A stretch of DNA of 64,000 bases from the NCBI RefSeq assembly GCF_002902945.1, contig NZ_CP026102.1, positions 372,001-436,000 on the forward strand, written 5' to 3'. Below the pieces are notes generated by a model, which saw only the letters and a list, made by a program, of their open reading frames with translations, did not search any database and had not been told where the DNA came from. Origin of the DNA: Paraburkholderia caribensis. Lineage in GTDB: Bacteria; Pseudomonadota; Gammaproteobacteria; Burkholderiales; Burkholderiaceae. Position numbers and translations under genes: made by a program. Positions 16,255 to 25,444 of the stretch are shown here, piece after piece. How positions within the stretch are numbered: position 1 is the stretch's first letter; every line of letters begins with the position of its first letter.

Positions 16255-19200
16255 GTGTCCATACGTGTCGCGCTGAACCATGTCACGCATTACCGCTATG
16301 ACCGTCTCGTCGGATTGTCGCCGCAGGTCGTGCGGCTGCGCCCGGCGCCGCATTGCCGCACGCCGATCCTGTCGTACTCGATGCGCGTCGAGCCGGAACT
16401 GCACTTCATCAACTGGCAGCAGGACGCATTCGCGAACTACCAGGCGCGTCTCGTGTTTCCCGAGCGCACGCCCGAGTTCAAGATCACGGTCGATCTCGTC
16501 GCGGAAATGGCCGTCTACAATCCGTTCGATTTCTTCCTGGAGCCCGCCGCCGAACAGTTTCCGTTCGAGTACGCGCCCGAACTCGCGGCCGAACTGGCGC
16601 CGTATCTCGTGCGGCGCGAGATGACGCCGCGCTTCAAGGAGTTCGTCGCGAGCATCGATCGCTCGCCGCGCGGCACAGCCGATTTCCTCGTCGAGCTGAA
16701 CCAGCGTCTGCAGCGCGACATCCGCTATCTGATCCGGATGGAGCCGGGCGTGCAGACGCCCGAGGAAACACTCGTCAATGCGTCGGGCTCGTGCCGCGAC
16801 TCGGGCTGGCTGCTGGTCGAGACGCTGCGCCAGTTGGGGCTGGCGGCACGCTTCGTGTCGGGCTACCTGCTTCAGCTCGCGCCCGATACCAAGGCGCTCG
16901 ATGGCCCGAGCGGCACCGAATACGATTTCACCGACCTGCACGCGTGGTGCGAAGTGTTCCTGCCCGGCGCGGGCTGGATCGGCCTCGATCCGACCTCGGG
17001 GCTGCTGGCGGGCGAAGGCCACATTCCCGTCGCGTGCACGCCGGAGCCGGGCAGCGCTGCGCCGATCTCGGGCGCCGTCGACCAGTCCGAAGTCGAGTTC
17101 GAGCACGCGATGTCGATCACGCGCGTGCTCGAAACGCCGCGCGTGACCAAGCCCTATACGGAAGCCGCGTGGGACCGCGTGCTGACGATGGGCGCGCACG
17201 TCGACAGCCAGCTCGCCTCGATGGACGTGCGCCTGACGATGGGCGGCGAGCCGACCTTCGTGTCGGTGCGCGACCGCGACGCCGCCGAATGGAACACCGA
17301 CGCGCTCGGGCCGACCAAGCGCGGCTATGCCGTCGCGCTGATGGACAAGCTGCGCGGCCATTACGGCGCGAGCGGCTTTCTGCACATCGGTCAGGGCAAG
17401 TGGTATCCGGGCGAGCAGTTGCCGCGCTGGGCGCTGTCGCTGTACTGGCGCGCCGACGGCGAGCCATGCTGGAACGACCCGGCGCTGTTCGCCGACGAGC
17501 GCAGCCCCGGCCGCTATACATCCAACGATGCGCAGCGCTTCATCACGCGGCTCGCCGACAAGCTGTCCGTCGACAGCAAGTACGCCCAGCCCGGTTACGA
17601 AGACACGTGGTATTACCTGTGGCGCGAGCGCCGCTTGCCCGTCAACGTCGATCCGTTCGATTCGCGTCTGGACGACGAAATGGAGCGCGTGCGGCTGCGC
17701 CGCGTGTTCGATGCCGGGCTGTCGGGCGTGACGGGCTACGTGCTGCCGTTGGCGCGCTCGACGCAGGGCCCGGGCTGGACGAGCGGCGCGTGGTTCTTCC
17801 GCGACGAGCGCATGTACCTGATTCCTGGCGACTCGCCGATGGGCTTGCGCCTGCCGCTCGATTCGCTGCCGTGGGTGTCGAAGGGAGACTATCCATACCA
17901 GCACGCGCACGATCCGTTTGCGGAACCCGCGCCGCTGCGCACAGCGGCGCAATTGCGGATGCAGTATGAAGGCGTGTCTTATGACGCTCGCGGCGGTGCC
18001 GGACCGGGCGTTGCAAGAGGTGCGGGCACAGGCGGACCCGGCACAGGCACGCCGCCTCAGGACCGCTTCCCCGAACGCGGCGAATCGGCCGCAGCGCTGA
18101 TCCGCACGGCACTGTGCGTTGAGGCGCGCAATCCGGCGCGGGCGGCGGGTCCGAAAGTGGAGGCCGAGGCGCTTGGCGATGGCCGTGCGCTGCTGCACGT
18201 CTTCATGCCGCCGCTCACCGAACTCGACGACTATCTCGACCTGCTGGCCGCCGTTGAAGCCACGGCCGCCGAGCTGAAGATGCCCGTCGTGATCGAAGGC
18301 TATCCGCCGCCGCGCGATCCGCGTCTGAACGTGCTGCAAGTGACGCCCGATCCCGGCGTGATCGAAGTCAACATTCATCCGGCGAAGAACTGGGACGAAC
18401 TCGTCGATCACACCGAGTTCCTCTACAACGCCGCGCACGAAACGTATCTGAGCACCGAAAAGTTCATGCTCGACGGCCGCCACGCGGGCACGGGCGGCGG
18501 CAATCACTTCGTGCTCGGCGGCGCGACGCCCGCCGACAGTCCGTTTCTGCGCCGCCCCGATCTGCTGGCGAGCCTCGTCGCGTACTGGCACAACCATCCG
18601 TCGCTGTCGTATCTGTTTTCGGGGCTGTTCATCGGGCCGACCAGCCAGGCGCCGCGCGTCGACGAAGCGCGCAACGATCAGGTCTACGAGCTCGAACTGG
18701 CGTTCAGCGAACTGCAACGGCAGGTCGATCTGCTCGGCGGCCAGGGTAGCGCGCAACTGCCGCCGTGGATGATCGACCGCGCGCTGCGCAACATCCTGAT
18801 CGACGTGACGGGCAATACGCACCGCGCCGAGTTCTGCATCGACAAGCTCTATTCGCCCGATGGCCCGACGGGCCGCCTCGGCCTGCTCGAACTGCGCGGC
18901 TTCGAAATGCCGCCGCATGCGCGCATGAGTCTCGTGCAGCAACTGCTGTTGCGCGCGCTGGTCGCGAAGTTCTGGAAGACGCCGTACACGCAGCGACTCA
19001 CGCGCTGGGGCACCGGATTGCACGACCGTTTCCTGCTCGGCACGTTCGTGCAGATGGATTTCGACGACGTGCTCGCCGATCTGCGCGGCGCGGGCTACTC
19101 GTTCGACAGCGAATGGTTCGCGCCGCACTTCGCGTTCCGTTTCCCGGCCATCGGCGAGATGCACGCGAACGGCCTGTCGCTGACGATCAGCGGCGCGCTG

Positions 19201-19680
19201 GAACCGTGGCACGTGATGGGCGAGGAAGGCGCGGCGGGCGGCACGGTGCGGTATGTCGATTCGTCGGTGGAGCGGCTCGAAGTGAAGGTGCTGGGGCTCA
19301 ACGACAATCGCCACGTGGTGAGCGTCAATGGCGTGTCCCTGCCGTTGCAGCCGACGGGCCGCATCAGCGAATTCGTCGCGGGCGTGCGGTTCCGCGCATG
19401 GGCGCAGTCGTCGTCGCTGCATCCTACGATAGGCGTGCACGCGCCGCTGACGTTCGATGTCGTCGATACCTGGACGGGGCGCTCGATTGGCGGATGCCAG
19501 TATCATGTCGCTCATCCGGGCGGACGCAACTATCAGACGTTCCCGGTGAACGCGTACGAAGCGGAAAGCCGGCGACGCGCGCGTTTCTTCACGACGGGCC
19601 ACACGCCGGGGCCGCTCGTGACGCAAGCGCCGCCGCGCAGCCTGGAGTTCCCGTTCACGCTGGATTTGCGGCACTGGTAA
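16255..19680 (+). CDS. Transglutaminase-like protein fused to DUF2126 domain
   Basis: An 1141-residue protein. The first ~300 residues form a transglutaminase-like cysteine hydrolase domain with an intact triad: C180 (GSCRDSG), H229 (DLHAWCE) and D245 (GLDPTSG). The remainder, from about residue 320, is the large DUF2126 region (LTMGGEPTFVS, GNTHRAEFCIDKL, LLELRGFEMPPH), which has been proposed to be related to glutamine-synthetase or ATP-grasp-type ligases. The start is a GTG with AGGAG six bases before it. It leads a three-gene run with a fused ATP-grasp/alpha-E protein and a second transglutaminase. This gene set is thought to make and remove peptide modifications; the chemistry is unproven. 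Confidence 0.9.
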   Translation: MSIRVALNHVTHYRYDRLVGLSPQVVRLRPAPHCRTPILSYSMRVEPELHFINWQQDAFANYQARLVFPERTPEFKITVDLVAEMAVYNPFDFFLEPAAEQFPFEYAPELAAELAPYLVRREMTPRFKEFVASIDRSPRGTADFLVELNQRLQRDIRYLIRMEPGVQTPEETLVNASGSCRDSGWLLVETLRQLGLAARFVSGYLLQLAPDTKALDGPSGTEYDFTDLHAWCEVFLPGAGWIGLDPTSGLLAGEGHIPVACTPEPGSAAPISGAVDQSEVEFEHAMSITRVLETPRVTKPYTEAAWDRVLTMGAHVDSQLASMDVRLTMGGEPTFVSVRDRDAAEWNTDALGPTKRGYAVALMDKLRGHYGASGFLHIGQGKWYPGEQLPRWALSLYWRADGEPCWNDPALFADERSPGRYTSNDAQRFITRLADKLSVDSKYAQPGYEDTWYYLWRERRLPVNVDPFDSRLDDEMERVRLRRVFDAGLSGVTGYVLPLARSTQGPGWTSGAWFFRDERMYLIPGDSPMGLRLPLDSLPWVSKGDYPYQHAHDPFAEPAPLRTAAQLRMQYEGVSYDARGGAGPGVARGAGTGGPGTGTPPQDRFPERGESAAALIRTALCVEARNPARAAGPKVEAEALGDGRALLHVFMPPLTELDDYLDLLAAVEATAAELKMPVVIEGYPPPRDPRLNVLQVTPDPGVIEVNIHPAKNWDELVDHTEFLYNAAHETYLSTEKFMLDGRHAGTGGGNHFVLGGATPADSPFLRRPDLLASLVAYWHNHPSLSYLFSGLFIGPTSQAPRVDEARNDQVYELELAFSELQRQVDLLGGQGSAQLPPWMIDRALRNILIDVTGNTHRAEFCIDKLYSPDGPTGRLGLLELRGFEMPPHARMSLVQQLLLRALVAKFWKTPYTQRLTRWGTGLHDRFLLGTFVQMDFDDVLADLRGAGYSFDSEWFAPHFAFRFPAIGEMHANGLSLTISGALEPWHVMGEEGAAGGTVRYVDSSVERLEVKVLGLNDNRHVVSVNGVSLPLQPTGRISEFVAGVRFRAWAQSSSLHPTIGVHAPLTFDVVDTWTGRSIGGCQYHVAHPGGRNYQTFPVNAYEAESRRRARFFTTGHTPGPLVTQAPPRSLEFPFTLDLRHW

Positions 19681-19728
19681 GCCGCCGCTGAAACCGTAAG
19701 CCCACAACGACAGACTCGCGACAACATC

Positions 19729-22341
19729 TTGGCTTTTCAATCGACCTTTCCGTTCGAAGCGGCAACAAGCCATCCCGACGCGCTCGCGCTGCTTCGCTCG
19801 CTGCCGCTGCTCGACGTGCGCGAAGGCCATTGGGATGAACTGCGCGATACATCGGGCGCGCTGCGCGAGCCGTGGCGGCGCTTTTTCGAGCTGCTCGGCG
19901 AGGAAGGCATTGCGGGCCTGGAGCCGGGGAGCGCATCGATCGCCCAGCAGGTGCGCGACAACGACATCACGTACAACGTCTACGCGGATAAGGGCGAACC
20001 GCGTCCGTGGGCGCTCGACCTGCTGCCGTTCATCATCGCCGAAGACGAGTGGGCGCATATCGAGCGCGGCGTGAAGCAGCGCGCGCAACTGCTCAACGCG
20101 ATCGTCGCCGATGTGTACGGCCCGCAGAAACTGCTGCAGCAATGCAAGCTGCCACCCGCGCTCGTCTACGGGCACCCCGGCTATTTGCGCGCCGTGAAGG
20201 GCTTCACGCCGCCGGGCGGCCAGTTCCTGCAGGTGGTCGGTGTCGATCTGGCGCGCGCGCCCAGCGGCGAGTGGACGGTCGTGTCGCATCGCACCGAAGT
20301 GCCGTCCGGCCTCGGCTATGCGCTGGAAAACCGCATGATCGTCTCGAGCGTATTCGGCGACGCGTTCCGCGAAATGCGCGTGAGCCGCCTTGCGCCGACG
20401 TTTTCCACGCTGATCGCGACACTCGCCGAATGGGCGCGCGCCACGATGCGCGACGGCAAGAAGGACAGCGCGCCGCATATCGCGCTGCTCACGCCGGGGC
20501 CGTTCGCGGAGACCTATTTCGAGCATGCGTTTCTGGCGCGCTATCTGGGCGTGACGCTCGTCGAAGGCAAAGACCTGACGGTGCGCAACGACATGCTGTA
20601 TCTGAAGACGCTCACGGGGCTGGAGCGCGTGCACGTCGTCGTGCGTCGCCTCGACGACGCGTTCTGCGACCCCGTCGAACTGCGCGCCGATTCGACGATC
20701 GGCGTGCCCGGGCTGTTGCAGGTGATGCGCGCGGGCAATGTGATCGTGTCGAACGTGCCGGGTTCGGGTTTTCTCGAATCGCCGGCCATGCATGGCTTTT
20801 TGCCGGGCATCGCGCAGACCTTGCTGAACGAGCCGCTGTTGCTCAACGGCGTGTCGACGTGGTGGTGCGGCGAAGACGCCGCACGCGAGCATGCGTTCGC
20901 GAACATGGACGAGGCCTTCCTGCAACCGACATGGCCCACGCGCACGCCGGACGGGCCGCCAGGCATCGCGCCCGGCGCGCAGCGGCTCGACGCGTGGAAG
21001 AGCCGCATCGAGCGTGCCCCCGATGCGTTCACGATCCAGCAGCCGCTGCCGTATTCGTGCACGCCGCGCTACGAAGACGGCACGCTCGGCAACCGGCCAA
21101 GCGTGCTGCGCGCCATCGCTGTCGCCGACGCGAATGGCAACTGGCACGTGCTGCCCGGCGGCTTCACGCGACTCGCGGGGGAGCGGCAGTCGTCGGTGTC
21201 GATGCAGTTCGGCGGCAGCAGCGTCGATACATGGGTGCTCTCCAGCCATCCGAATTCGACCTTCACGCTGTTGCCTTCGCCGCTCAAGCCCGCGGATCTC
21301 GCGCGCAAGCATCGCACCGTGTCGAGCCGGGCGGCGGAGAACCTGTTCTGGAGCGGCCGCTACGGCGAGCGGGCGGAGAACAACGTGCGGCTGTTGCGGC
21401 TGATTCTCGGCTCGCTGGAAAGCAACGGCGCGGACACCATGTTCGGGACGCTCGCGGAACTCGCGTTGCAATACGGCCTCGTGCAACCGGGCGATGTCGT
21501 GGCCGGCCAGTCGCTGCGAGCGTTCGAGCGCACGCTGGTCGCGAATCTGCACGAAAACACGGGCGCGTACAGCATCGGCCAGAATCTCGCGAGCCAGGCG
21601 CGCGCGAGCGGCGAAATACGCGGCCGGCTGTCGAACGATCACTGGCGTATCACGCTCGCCGCGCGCAACGACTTCCGCGACGCGCTGCACGAACTGACGC
21701 CGGCGGCGGCCGTGTCGTCGAATGCGTCTTCGCGCGGCAAGGCCCGCTACAACCGCGTGTCGCTGATGAACGCGCTCGAACATCTTTCCACGCAACTTGC
21801 GGCGATCAGCGGCGCACAGGGCGACCGCATGACGCGCGACGAAGCATGGCGTCTGATGTTCGCGGGCCGGCATATCGAGCGCGTGTGGGCGATGACGTCG
21901 ATATTGCGCGTCGTCGCGACGCAGCGCCAACTGGCGACGCCCGCCGCGTTCGATCTGCTGCTGCAACTGTTCGACAGCACGCTGACGTACCGTTCGCTGT
22001 ATCCGGGGCGCCTCGAAGTGCCCGCGCTGATCGATCTGCTCGTGATCGAGCCGACCAATCCGCGCGGACTGTACGGCGTGTACGCACGGCTGTGCTCGAA
22101 GCTCGACGATATTTCGATGGCGGCGGGCAACACGCGCCATCGGCGCTTCAACGACATGCTGCCGGACGTGAGCACGCTGCCGTCGCTGGAACAGTTGTGC
22201 ACGACGGACGGCAGCGGCCTGTACGCGGAACTGATCGCACTGTGCGACCGCCTCGCGATGAGCATGACGGCAGCCGCCAACGAAATCAGCGCGCGCTATT
22301 TCAGCCACGCGAACACGCTGGCCGCGCAGGTGTCGTCATGA
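19729..22341 (+). CDS. Circularly permuted ATP-grasp ligase fused to alpha-E domain
   Basis: An 870-residue fusion. Residues 1 to about 500 are a circularly permuted type-2 ATP-grasp domain (SRTEVPSGLGYALENR-like signature, FEHAFLARYLGVTLVEG, IGVPGLLQVMR). From about residue 528 (SRAAENLFWSGRYGERAENN) to the end is the all-helical alpha-E domain. ATP-grasp enzymes form amide bonds from a carboxylate and an amine using ATP, and these are predicted peptide ligases. The second cluster in this window has the same two domains as separate genes. The start is a TTG without a strong ribosome-binding site. It overlaps the next gene by four bases (ATGA), indicating translational coupling. Confidence 0.9.
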   Translation: MAFQSTFPFEAATSHPDALALLRSLPLLDVREGHWDELRDTSGALREPWRRFFELLGEEGIAGLEPGSASIAQQVRDNDITYNVYADKGEPRPWALDLLPFIIAEDEWAHIERGVKQRAQLLNAIVADVYGPQKLLQQCKLPPALVYGHPGYLRAVKGFTPPGGQFLQVVGVDLARAPSGEWTVVSHRTEVPSGLGYALENRMIVSSVFGDAFREMRVSRLAPTFSTLIATLAEWARATMRDGKKDSAPHIALLTPGPFAETYFEHAFLARYLGVTLVEGKDLTVRNDMLYLKTLTGLERVHVVVRRLDDAFCDPVELRADSTIGVPGLLQVMRAGNVIVSNVPGSGFLESPAMHGFLPGIAQTLLNEPLLLNGVSTWWCGEDAAREHAFANMDEAFLQPTWPTRTPDGPPGIAPGAQRLDAWKSRIERAPDAFTIQQPLPYSCTPRYEDGTLGNRPSVLRAIAVADANGNWHVLPGGFTRLAGERQSSVSMQFGGSSVDTWVLSSHPNSTFTLLPSPLKPADLARKHRTVSSRAAENLFWSGRYGERAENNVRLLRLILGSLESNGADTMFGTLAELALQYGLVQPGDVVAGQSLRAFERTLVANLHENTGAYSIGQNLASQARASGEIRGRLSNDHWRITLAARNDFRDALHELTPAAAVSSNASSRGKARYNRVSLMNALEHLSTQLAAISGAQGDRMTRDEAWRLMFAGRHIERVWAMTSILRVVATQRQLATPAAFDLLLQLFDSTLTYRSLYPGRLEVPALIDLLVIEPTNPRGLYGVYARLCSKLDDISMAAGNTRHRRFNDMLPDVSTLPSLEQLCTTDGSGLYAELIALCDRLAMSMTAAANEISARYFSHANTLAAQVSS

Positions 22342-23228
22342 AAGACGCGCAGACGCTGCTGTCCGTGTCGCATCGCACGACCTATCACTATTCGACGCTC
22401 GTCGAAACCGCGCAGCATCTCGCGACGATCCGTCCACTCGCATGCTCGTGGCAGCGCGTGGTCGCGCATACCGAGCGCATCGAGCCGTCGCCTTCGTATC
22501 TGCATAGCCGCATCGACGCATTCGGCAACGACGTGCTGTATTTCGCGCTCGACGCGCCGCACGAACGCCTGCAAATGGTCAGCGAAACGACCGTGCAACT
22601 CACGCCGCGCTGGCGCGATCTCGATCCCGACGCCACACCCGTGTGGGAAGAGGTGGCGGAAGCGCTGCGGTTTCGCGCGGGAGGCGTGTGCGATCCGCAG
22701 GTGGAGTTCCGTTTCGCGTCGCCCAACGTTGCGCTCAAGCCAACGTTACGCGACTACGCGCTGCGCAGCTTCCGCCCCGGCACGCCGATCGTCGCGGGCG
22801 CGATCGATCTGATGCATCGCATTTACGCGGATTTCGACTACAAGCCGTCTGCAACGATGTTCGATACGCCCGCCGAACGCGCGTTCGATATGAAAAGCGG
22901 CGTTTGCCAGGACTTCGCGCAGGTGATGATCGGCTGCCTGCGCGCGCTCGGGCTGCCAGCGCGCTATGTGAGCGGCTATCTGCGCAACGATCCGCCGCCG
23001 GGTCAGCCGCGGCTGATCGGCGCGGATGCGTCGCATGCGTGGGTGTCGGTGCATTGCCCGCAAAGCGGCTGGATCGATCTGGACCCGACCAACGACGTAC
23101 TCGCCGACATGGACCACGTGACGCTCGCAATCGGCCGCGATTACAGCGACGTCTCGCTGCTGCGCGGCATGATTCTTGGCGGCGGTGCGCATCGCGTCGA
23201 GGTCGCCGTCAGCGTGCTGGCGCTCTGA
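22338..23228 (+). CDS. Transglutaminase family cysteine peptidase-like protein
   Basis: A 296-residue protein with an N-terminal beta-rich transglutaminase-associated region and a C-terminal papain-like core. The catalytic residues are visible: C190 (SGVCQDFA), H233 (SHAWVSV) and D249 (LDPTND). The ARYVSGYLRNDPP segment is typical of the bacterial family. Its ATG overlaps the stop of the ATP-grasp/alpha-E gene. It is likely to cleave or transfer an amide bond made by its ligase neighbours, which is inferred from the conserved gene pairing. No signal peptide is present, so a cytosolic location is expected. Confidence 0.92.
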   Translation: MKDAQTLLSVSHRTTYHYSTLVETAQHLATIRPLACSWQRVVAHTERIEPSPSYLHSRIDAFGNDVLYFALDAPHERLQMVSETTVQLTPRWRDLDPDATPVWEEVAEALRFRAGGVCDPQVEFRFASPNVALKPTLRDYALRSFRPGTPIVAGAIDLMHRIYADFDYKPSATMFDTPAERAFDMKSGVCQDFAQVMIGCLRALGLPARYVSGYLRNDPPPGQPRLIGADASHAWVSVHCPQSGWIDLDPTNDVLADMDHVTLAIGRDYSDVSLLRGMILGGGAHRVEVAVSVLAL

Positions 23229-23273
23229 GCAACAATGAATTTCAGCTGACGCAGCGCATCGCCATTTGACAGC

Positions 23274-23291
23274 GTGCATACGCACATATAG
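23274..23291 (+). promoter_or_regulatory. Operator-like site 1 (MarR pair / efflux operon)
   Basis: GTGCATACGCACATATAG lies 11 bases before the first MarR start codon. An identical 18-base copy is found before the efflux adaptor gene at 24288. The first 12 bases form an imperfect dyad that matches the perfect palindrome before the second MarR gene. Confidence 0.6.
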
Positions 23292-23302
23292 ACTTCCTTC
23301 CC

Positions 23303-23725
23303 ATGAGCAAGCCTATTTCTCACGACGATTGCAACTGTTTCGCGCTGCGCCAGGCGGCGCGGTTCGTGACGCAGATCTACGAACGCCATCTCGGCCAGGT
23401 TGGCCTGACGGCGGCGCAGTTCACGATCGTCGCGAAGCTCGCGCGCAAGCCCGGCCTGACCATGGTCGAGCTGGCCGACACGATGGTGATGGAACGCACC
23501 ACGCTCGTGCGCGCGCTGAAGCCGTTGCAGCGCGATGGTCTCGTGCTCAGCGAGCCGTCGGAGCACGATGGCCGCACCTATCAGTTCAGCCTGTCGAAAG
23601 CGGGCAAGGAAACGTTCGAGCAGGCCGCTATCGCATGGCGCGCCGCGCAGGACGAATTCGAAAGCAAGTTCGGTCGCAGCCGTGCCAAGGCCTTGCGCGC
23701 TGAATTGTTCAATCTGACCTCGTAA
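23303..23725 (+). CDS. MarR-family regulator 1 (upstream of EmrAB-type efflux genes)
   Basis: A 140-residue MarR protein with a winged helix core (GLTMVELADTMVMERTTLVRALKPLQRDGLV) and the conserved opening CFALRQAARFVTQIYERHLGQVGL. It is clearly a paralogue of the next gene. A dyad-containing site lies just before its start, so autorepression is likely. It heads a run of five co-directed genes ending in an outer-membrane efflux factor, and probably controls drug or solvent efflux by ligand-induced release. The ligand is unknown. Confidence 0.92.
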   Translation: MSKPISHDDCNCFALRQAARFVTQIYERHLGQVGLTAAQFTIVAKLARKPGLTMVELADTMVMERTTLVRALKPLQRDGLVLSEPSEHDGRTYQFSLSKAGKETFEQAAIAWRAAQDEFESKFGRSRAKALRAELFNLTS

Positions 23726-23779
23726 TCCGGTTGTTTTTTGCGCGGTGTATCGCGCGTTCGACAAAATCGATTCAATGGT

Positions 23780-23791
23780 GTGCATATGCAC
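23780..23791 (+). promoter_or_regulatory. Operator-like site 2, perfect palindrome over the start codon
   Basis: GTGCATATGCAC is a perfect 12-base palindrome, and the ATG inside it is the start codon of the second MarR gene (23786). It matches the core of sites 1 and 3. A protein bound here would block initiation of this gene directly. Confidence 0.55.
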
Positions 23792-24229
23792 GTAGAAACG
23801 GACACGGAAGACATACAGGTTTCGCCCGACGACGACTGCTTTGCGATCCGGCAAGCGGCGCGCTACGTGACGCAGCTTTACGACCGTCATCTCGGTCAGG
23901 TCGGGCTGAAAACCACGCAGTTTTCGATCATGTGCCGTTTGCGCCGCCGCAAGTGGATGACGATGAAGGAACTCGCCGACTCGATGGTGATGGAACGCAC
24001 CACGCTGGTCCGCGCGATCCAGCCGTTGCAGCGCGACGGGCTCGTGTTCACGGAAGCGTCGCGCAGCAATCGCCGGGTGCTGACGGTGATGCTGACGACC
24101 GCGGGCGAAGAACGGTTGCAAGCGGCGCGCGATCACTGGTTCGCGGCGCAGGAAGAATTCGAGCAGCGTTTCGGACCGCAGCGCGCAGCCAATCTGCGAG
24201 AAGAGTTGTTCGACATGACGAAGCGCTAA
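23786..24229 (+). CDS. MarR-family regulator 2
   Basis: A 147-residue paralogue of the preceding regulator; the stretches CFAIRQAARYVTQLYDRHLGQVGL and LADSMVMERTTLVRAIQPLQRDGLV are near-identical. The start at 23786 is inside the perfect palindrome GTGCATATGCAC. The gene lies 60 bases after the first MarR gene and 78 before the efflux adaptor. The two regulators may form heterodimers or recognise different ligands while sharing operators; this is inference. Confidence 0.9.
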   Translation: MHVETDTEDIQVSPDDDCFAIRQAARYVTQLYDRHLGQVGLKTTQFSIMCRLRRRKWMTMKELADSMVMERTTLVRAIQPLQRDGLVFTEASRSNRRVLTVMLTTAGEERLQAARDHWFAAQEEFEQRFGPQRAANLREELFDMTKR

Positions 24230-24287
24230 CGCTCACGATTTCACGCAACAACGCGGGCGCTTAGGCGCATTTTTTCAACGTTTTCCG

Positions 24288-24305
24288 GTGCATACGCACA
24301 TATAG
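24288..24305 (+). promoter_or_regulatory. Operator-like site 3 before efflux adaptor gene
   Basis: GTGCATACGCACATATAG is identical over 18 bases to the site at 23274 and ends two bases before the ATG of the adaptor gene. It suggests that the MarR pair directly controls the efflux genes as well as themselves. Confidence 0.6.
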
Positions 24306-24307
24306 CC

Positions 24308-25423
24308 ATGTCTACCACTCCCTCTATTGCTCCGCCGAGCGTCGCCGGCGCCGCGAAACAGACGCGCAGCATTCCGTGGATGCTGCTGGCGGTGATCACC
24401 GTCGTCGTCGTGGTCGCGGCGGCCGCATCGTACTGGTTCTTCGTGGGCCGCTTTGTCGAGACCACCGACGATGCCTACGTGGGCGGCGACGTCACCGTGC
24501 TGGCGCCGAAGGTGAACGGTTTCGTCAACGACGTGCTGGTGCAGGATAACCAGTACGTGAAAGCGGGGCAGGTGCTGATCCGCCTCGACGCGCGCGATTA
24601 CGATGCGCGCCTCGCGCAGGCCAATGCCGAAGTCGCGAGCGCGGAAGCGGCCGTGACGGAACTCGAAGCAAAGAAGTCGCTGCAACTCGCGACGATCAAC
24701 GAGCAATCCGCCCAGGTGCGGGCGTCGGGAGCGGAACTTACGCGCAGCGCGTCGGATGCGGTGCGTTACCGCGAGCTCGTGAAAGACGACGCGGTGTCGA
24801 ACCAGGTCGTCGAGCGCGCCGACGCGGACCTCGCGAAAGCGCACGCCGCCGTGGACCGCAGCAGCGCCGCGTTGACGGCGGCGCAGCGGCAGTTGCCCGT
24901 GCTCGATGCCCAGATCAACGATGCCCATGCCCGCGTCGCGACGGCCATGGCGGCGCAACGTGTCGCCGCGCTCAACGTCGAGTACACGACGATCCGGTCC
25001 CCGATCGACGGCTATGTCGGCAATCGCACGGCACGCGTGGGCGTGCTGGCCAATGTCGGCGTGTCGCTGCTGACGGTGGTGCCCGCTAGCGGACTGTGGA
25101 TCGACGCGAACTTCAAGGAAGACCAGTTGAAGAAGATGAAGGTCGGCGACACCGTCGACGTCGATCTGGACGCGTCGAGCCATCGCATCGAAGGCGTGGT
25201 CGAGAGCCTTGCGCCGGCGACGGGTGCGACCTTCAGTGTGCTGCCCGCGGAGAACGCGACGGGCAACTTCACGAAGATCGTGCAGCGCGTACCTGTGCGC
25301 GTGCGGCTCTCGGTGCCGAAAGAGATGCAAGGCGTGCTGCGCCCCGGTCTCTCTGCAACCGTGAAGGTGCATCTGCGCTCCGACGCGGAAGCAGGCCACG
25401 ACGCAGCCCGCTCGGCTTCGTAA
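24308..25423 (+). CDS. EmrA/HlyD-family membrane fusion (periplasmic adaptor) protein
   Basis: A 371-residue adaptor anchored by one N-terminal membrane helix (about residues 24-46). The family motif TDDAYVGGDVT opens the periplasmic part. The lipoyl halves (VNGFVNDVLVQDNQYVKAGQVLIRLD and the later YTTIRSPIDGYVGN) flank a long coiled coil (about residues 95-220). It links an inner-membrane MFS pump to an outer-membrane channel, both of which follow directly. An operator-like site sits immediately before its ATG. Confidence 0.93.
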   Translation: MSTTPSIAPPSVAGAAKQTRSIPWMLLAVITVVVVVAAAASYWFFVGRFVETTDDAYVGGDVTVLAPKVNGFVNDVLVQDNQYVKAGQVLIRLDARDYDARLAQANAEVASAEAAVTELEAKKSLQLATINEQSAQVRASGAELTRSASDAVRYRELVKDDAVSNQVVERADADLAKAHAAVDRSSAALTAAQRQLPVLDAQINDAHARVATAMAAQRVAALNVEYTTIRSPIDGYVGNRTARVGVLANVGVSLLTVVPASGLWIDANFKEDQLKKMKVGDTVDVDLDASSHRIEGVVESLAPATGATFSVLPAENATGNFTKIVQRVPVRVRLSVPKEMQGVLRPGLSATVKVHLRSDAEAGHDAARSAS

Positions 25424-25444
25424 CCCACGGACGCCGCGACCATC

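Noticed and set aside
16225..22308. A 2027-codon open frame on the minus strand
   Set aside because: It lies antisense to the transglutaminase-DUF2126 and ATP-grasp/alpha-E genes, is rich in Arg, His and Gln without any domain, and is explained by the high GC content at third codon positions.
23303..24229. Recent tandem duplication or assembly error in the MarR pair
   Set aside because: The two proteins are clearly related but diverged across their length, with different termini, so they are old paralogues and not an artefact.
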